The notes under the pieces are model-generated. The model was not told the origin of the DNA. It saw only the letters and a program-made list of their open reading frames with translations, and searched no databases. Of a stretch of 64,000 bases of DNA, positions 62,578-64,000 are shown in pieces. The position numbers and the translations under genes were made by a program. The DNA comes from Candidatus Nitrospira kreftii (GTDB lineage Bacteria > Nitrospirota > Nitrospiria > Nitrospirales > Nitrospiraceae), in assembly GCA_014058405.1 (NCBI GenBank), contig CP047423.1, positions 3,890,501-3,954,500 on the forward strand, read 5' to 3'. Each line of letters starts with the position of its first letter. The stretch's first letter is position 1.

Positions 62578-63644
62578 GGCGCGGGAGCGTGCGAGAGGGC
62601 CGCTGCCACTGAGGCGGCGCCCAGGAGAGCGGTTTGCGGGTTCATGATGACTTTCACAGGCATTTGACTCATCAATTTCTTGTAACGACCTTTATTCGTA
62701 AACGCTTTCATGAAGGTGCCATCTTGGAGTTTAGTAATGAGCTTCGGCGCGATGCCACCGCCCACATAGACCCCATCCATCGAGAGCGCCTTCAGAGCGA
62801 GGTTTCCGGCTTCAGCTCCATAAATCGACGCAAAGAGGTCGAGCGCTTGCTGGGCGATTTCGGCCTGACCCTGCAATCCTGCCTGAGCAATTTCCGCAGC
62901 TGGATTCCCGACCTTGATCTTTTCTGCAAGCCACGTCGGTTCGTTCTTTTTGGTGTCGCGGAGAAATTCATAAATGGCATGGAGGCCTGGGCCTGAGACA
63001 ATGCGCTCGTAGCTCACATGGAGATATTGGCTGCGGAGATAGCGAAGCAATTCAATTTCTTGGTCGTTGTTTGGGGCAAAATCCGCATGGCCTCCTTCAG
63101 ACGGCATCGGACGGTACGATTTGCCGTCCCAGAACAGGATGCCTTCGCCCAGCCCAGTGCCGGCGGCGATCAACGCCAGAGCCTGCCGCTTCTTTGGTGG
63201 ATTGCCCGCATTGAGAACTTCCAACTCGTCGGAGCGCAACCACAGCACACCGTACGCGGTGGATTCTAGGTCGTTCAGTAACTGGACTCGTGGAATTTCG
63301 AACTGCTTCGCAATGACTCGTCCGTCGACGATCCAGGGCAGGTTCGTCGTTTGACAGCGATTGTCGATGACCGGTCCGGCGATGCCGAAGCAAGCTGCCG
63401 CGAGCTTCAGCGGTTCAGAGGGTCGACCGTCATCTTGTTGGCCTTTGTCTTCTTCCTCGGTCTCCAGTGATTCGACGGATCGAGGCGGTTGCGGCGGTGT
63501 GAGAAATTCTACAAGAATGTCTTCGAGCGAGGTGTAATCACCACTGTGAAAACTTTCCAGCCGAACAGGCTCCACTCGCTCGCTGGTCCACTCATAGAGT
63601 GCCAGGTTCGTTTTTGTCCCGCCGATGTCGCCCGCTAAAATCAT
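62574..63644 (-). CDS. glk: Glucokinase
   Basis: 356 residues: MILAGDIGGTKTNLALYEW phosphate loop, DLESTAYGVLWL, IAAGTGLGEGILFW and the SEGGHADFAPN sugar-binding segment define bacterial Glk. It phosphorylates glucose using ATP. It overlaps rpiA by 4 bp and lies 8 bp from pgl, indicating a pentose-phosphate operon (pgl-glk-rpiA). Confidence 0.96.
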   Translation of the reverse strand: MILAGDIGGTKTNLALYEWTSERVEPVRLESFHSGDYTSLEDILVEFLTPPQPPRSVESLETEEEDKGQQDDGRPSEPLKLAAACFGIAGPVIDNRCQTTNLPWIVDGRVIAKQFEIPRVQLLNDLESTAYGVLWLRSDELEVLNAGNPPKKRQALALIAAGTGLGEGILFWDGKSYRPMPSEGGHADFAPNNDQEIELLRYLRSQYLHVSYERIVSGPGLHAIYEFLRDTKKNEPTWLAEKIKVGNPAAEIAQAGLQGQAEIAQQALDLFASIYGAEAGNLALKALSMDGVYVGGGIAPKLITKLQDGTFMKAFTNKGRYKKLMSQMPVKVIMNPQTALLGAASVAAALSHAPAP

Positions 63645-63652
63645 TCGTTGTC

Positions 63653-64000
63653 TCAGTCCGAGCGTTTCATTGTAAGTTGTTGTGCGGCGGCTTGGTCAAG
63701 CATCCACACGAGTCGGCCGGAATCAGGCGATACTTTCGCAGCGGGCAGAGAACGATCGGCTTCGGATTGGGGCTCAATCACTCGTCCAACCATTCCTGCT
63801 TTTCCAGATCCCGTCACCATGAACAGTACCACAGCTGCACGATTCAACACACCTAGTGTGAACGTGAGGCGATGTGTAATCCCCGTCGGAGCCTGGCCCA
63901 CGGTGACAAGCTTGAATTGTTCCTGCAGGGCTGCGGTGCCGGGGAACAGCGATGCCGTGTGGCCGTCATCTCCGAGACCGAGTAGGATTAAGTCTAGACG
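63653..64000 (-). CDS. pgl: 6-phosphogluconolactonase, C-terminal part (N-terminus outside window)
   Basis: 116 codons open from the window end to the stop at 63653. The N-terminal visible part reads DLILLGLGDDGHTASLFPGT, the active-site signature of 6-phosphogluconolactonase (DevB type), followed by LTFTLGVLNRAAVVLFMVTG. It hydrolyses 6-phosphogluconolactone in the oxidative pentose phosphate pathway. First visible gene of the operon with glk and rpiA. Confidence 0.95.
   Translation of the reverse strand, partial: RLDLILLGLGDDGHTASLFPGTAALQEQFKLVTVGQAPTGITHRLTFTLGVLNRAAVVLFMVTGSGKAGMVGRVIEPQSEADRSLPAAKVSPDSGRLVWMLDQAAAQQLTMKRSD

Noticed and set aside
1-64000. CRISPR array or prophage
   Set aside because: No regularly spaced direct repeats and no phage structural or integrase genes were seen.

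Overview
The window most likely comes from a Nitrospira-lineage nitrite oxidizer. The decisive marker is a complete nitrite oxidoreductase pair on the minus strand. NxrA is 1145 aa with a twin-arginine leader and NxrB is 429 aa with four cysteine clusters, the sizes and periplasm-targeted arrangement known from Nitrospira. All assignments were made by reading motifs and gene order; no database search was run.

Layout. 0-4.1 kb: a regulator operon (NtrC-type response regulator, histidine kinase, second NtrC-type regulator, the last cut by the window edge). 4.4-21.5 kb: an accessory, partly decayed region with a SulP-type anion transporter, an exported protein, a PII-like protein, a Tll0287-type haem protein, a three-gene RND efflux operon, an Slp-type lipoprotein, two near-identical periplasmic alpha-carbonic anhydrases, and relics of a sigma-54 regulator, an IS30-like transposase and an outer-membrane protein. 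21.5-36.6 kb: mostly housekeeping and small conserved genes (DUF2490, ArfB, TPR, FabI, Nudix, GcvT, FKBP, FIST, S58 peptidase, beta-CASP nuclease, LOG, lipoproteins, GNAT, DUF502, Trm112). 36.9-42.5 kb: nxrA-nxrB with an intercistronic hairpin, a terminator and a tRNA-Gly. 42.6-48.3 kb: MoxR/DUF58/transglutaminase cluster. 48.4-55.6 kb: ChaN-like lipoprotein, SWIM protein, TesA-type esterase divergent from an ABC ATPase/FtsX pair, and a PilZ protein. 55.8-64 kb: DUF433, a subtilase with chitobiase-like repeats, M1 aminopeptidase, and rpiA-glk-pgl.

The main new signal is regulatory. Three minus-strand promoters of the -24/-12 (sigma-54) kind lie upstream of the SulP gene, the RND operon and the small-ORF/Slp pair. 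Each has an AGTGCG half-site 163-169 bp upstream of the promoter element. The last two promoters sit in roughly 370-bp regulatory regions that are diverged copies of each other, offset by about 2.39 kb. A perfect 11-bp palindrome (CGCACTGTGCG) occurs three times, only in these intergenic regions. With two NtrC-family regulators and their kinase at one edge, and a decayed third regulator between the two copies, this looks like a local sigma-54 regulon for anion/bicarbonate uptake, efflux and envelope carbonic anhydrases. One of the two regulators is unusual: its GAFTGA loop reads GAFAGA and it has no DNA-binding domain.

Nitrite oxidation by NxrAB feeds electrons to respiration. The SulP transporter and the two periplasmic carbonic anhydrases may help supply inorganic carbon to an autotroph. 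That link is inferred from gene context, not shown by the sequence.
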